Shown here one piece after another: positions 5,937 through 6,149 of a stretch of 6,149 nt of DNA. Under the pieces are notes generated by a model, which saw nothing but the letters and a program-made list of their open reading frames with translations, did no database searches and had not been told where the DNA came from. The translations under genes and the position numbers were made by a program. Positions within the stretch are counted from its first letter, which is position 1. Each line of letters begins with the position of its first letter. Source of the stretch: Candidatus Omnitrophota bacterium. GTDB taxonomy: Bacteria > Omnitrophota > Gorgyraeia > Gygaellales > Profunditerraquicolaceae. Location: the NCBI GenBank assembly GCA_026387485.1, contig JAPLLQ010000144.1:1-6149 (forward strand), in the 5' to 3' direction.

Positions 5937-6149
5937 CTAAATCTTTGGCGCAATCGGGCTTATGGAAGTGCCCGAGATGACATTTGTTCTTTCGCCTAAT
6001 AAATTCATTATATTGTCTATTAACATCTGAACGGCATCGTCAAAAGCAAGATCTTTCATCGCATCTGCCTTTTTCCCAAGCATAGCCACTACATCATCAA
6101 GGGTAATTATTTCGCCAGCATTCCATCCTTTAGGAGGAACAATCCCTAA
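5937..6149 (-). CDS. Unrecognised protein, C-terminal 70 residues only (5' part beyond window)
   Basis: An open frame enters at the right edge and runs 70 codons to TAG at 5939-5937, immediately before the barrel gene on the same strand. The visible part reads PPKGWNAGEIITLDDVVAMLG, then a Lys/Asp/Met-rich amphipathic stretch, DDAVQMLIDNIMNLLG, and a Pro/Ser/Thr tail ending SPIAPKI. It looks like a small helical domain with a flexible end. No membrane segment or catalytic motif is visible. The GW-x-x-G-E-x-IT-x-x-D pattern is loosely reminiscent of S-layer-homology-like segments in secreted proteins, but the match is too short to assign a function. Codon choice resembles its neighbours, and the 38-base gap with shared strand suggests it belongs to the same operon. 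Reality of the frame is supported by this spacing and by the natural amino-acid composition. Confidence 0.65.
   Translation of the reverse strand, partial: LGIVPPKGWNAGEIITLDDVVAMLGKKADAMKDLAFDDAVQMLIDNIMNLLGERTNVISGTSISPIAPKI

Noticed and set aside
1..6149. Exosortase/PEP-CTERM system.
   Set aside because: The barrel and polymerase types are common in such loci, but no exosortase or PEP-CTERM motif protein is visible in this window.

Overview
The window is a single-direction stretch of a polysaccharide assembly and export locus; every supported gene is on the minus strand, so transcription runs from the right edge to the left edge. In transcription order it holds: the C-terminal end of an unrecognised gene (5937-6149, cut by the right edge); a 410-residue outer-membrane beta-barrel protein (4666-5898); a short Wza-like outer-membrane polysaccharide export (OPX) protein (3698-4561); a fused Wzz/tyrosine autokinase of the Wzc type (1870-3693); a CpsB/CapC-type PHP tyrosine phosphatase (1126-1869); and an O-antigen ligase/Wzy-polymerase family membrane protein (1-1129, cut by the left edge). 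No gene-free stretch exceeds about 105 bases, and no RNA gene, insertion sequence or CRISPR array was seen.

The genes look like one operon. The gaps are 38 bases (unknown gene to barrel), 104 bases (barrel to OPX), 4 bases (OPX to kinase) and 0 bases (kinase to phosphatase, TAA directly followed by ATG), and the phosphatase and polymerase overlap in ATGA. The one sizeable gap, before the OPX gene, holds a hairpin followed by a T-run (transcript sense) that ends just ahead of the OPX Shine-Dalgarno sequence. It looks like a terminator or attenuator and could set different expression for the barrel and the genes after it.

A working model, inferred from families: the polymerase builds a repeat-unit polymer at the inner membrane. 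The Wzc-like protein controls chain length through cycles of tyrosine phosphorylation on its C-terminal tail (10 Tyr in 13 residues), and the PHP phosphatase reverses this. The OPX protein forms the periplasmic conduit. It has no C-terminal segment of the kind that forms Wza's outer-membrane alpha-helical ring, so the adjacent beta-barrel is the obvious candidate for the outer-membrane pore, as in the short-OPX plus porin pairs described in Myxococcus.

The organism is a diderm, shown by the barrel with its signal peptide and terminal Phe and by the OPX protein. Base composition is AT-leaning (about 40% GC by eye). The mix of a Gram-negative Wzc fusion with a Firmicutes-style PHP phosphatase fits groups such as Omnitrophota, Elusimicrobiota or delta-type proteobacteria. 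I favour an Omnitrophota-like genome, but that is a guess from style. The machinery is a recognisable family set. The less ordinary points are the split OPX/barrel exit, two Glu-to-Asp changes at predicted metal ligands of the phosphatase, the tyrosine-run tail, and the hairpin before the OPX gene.
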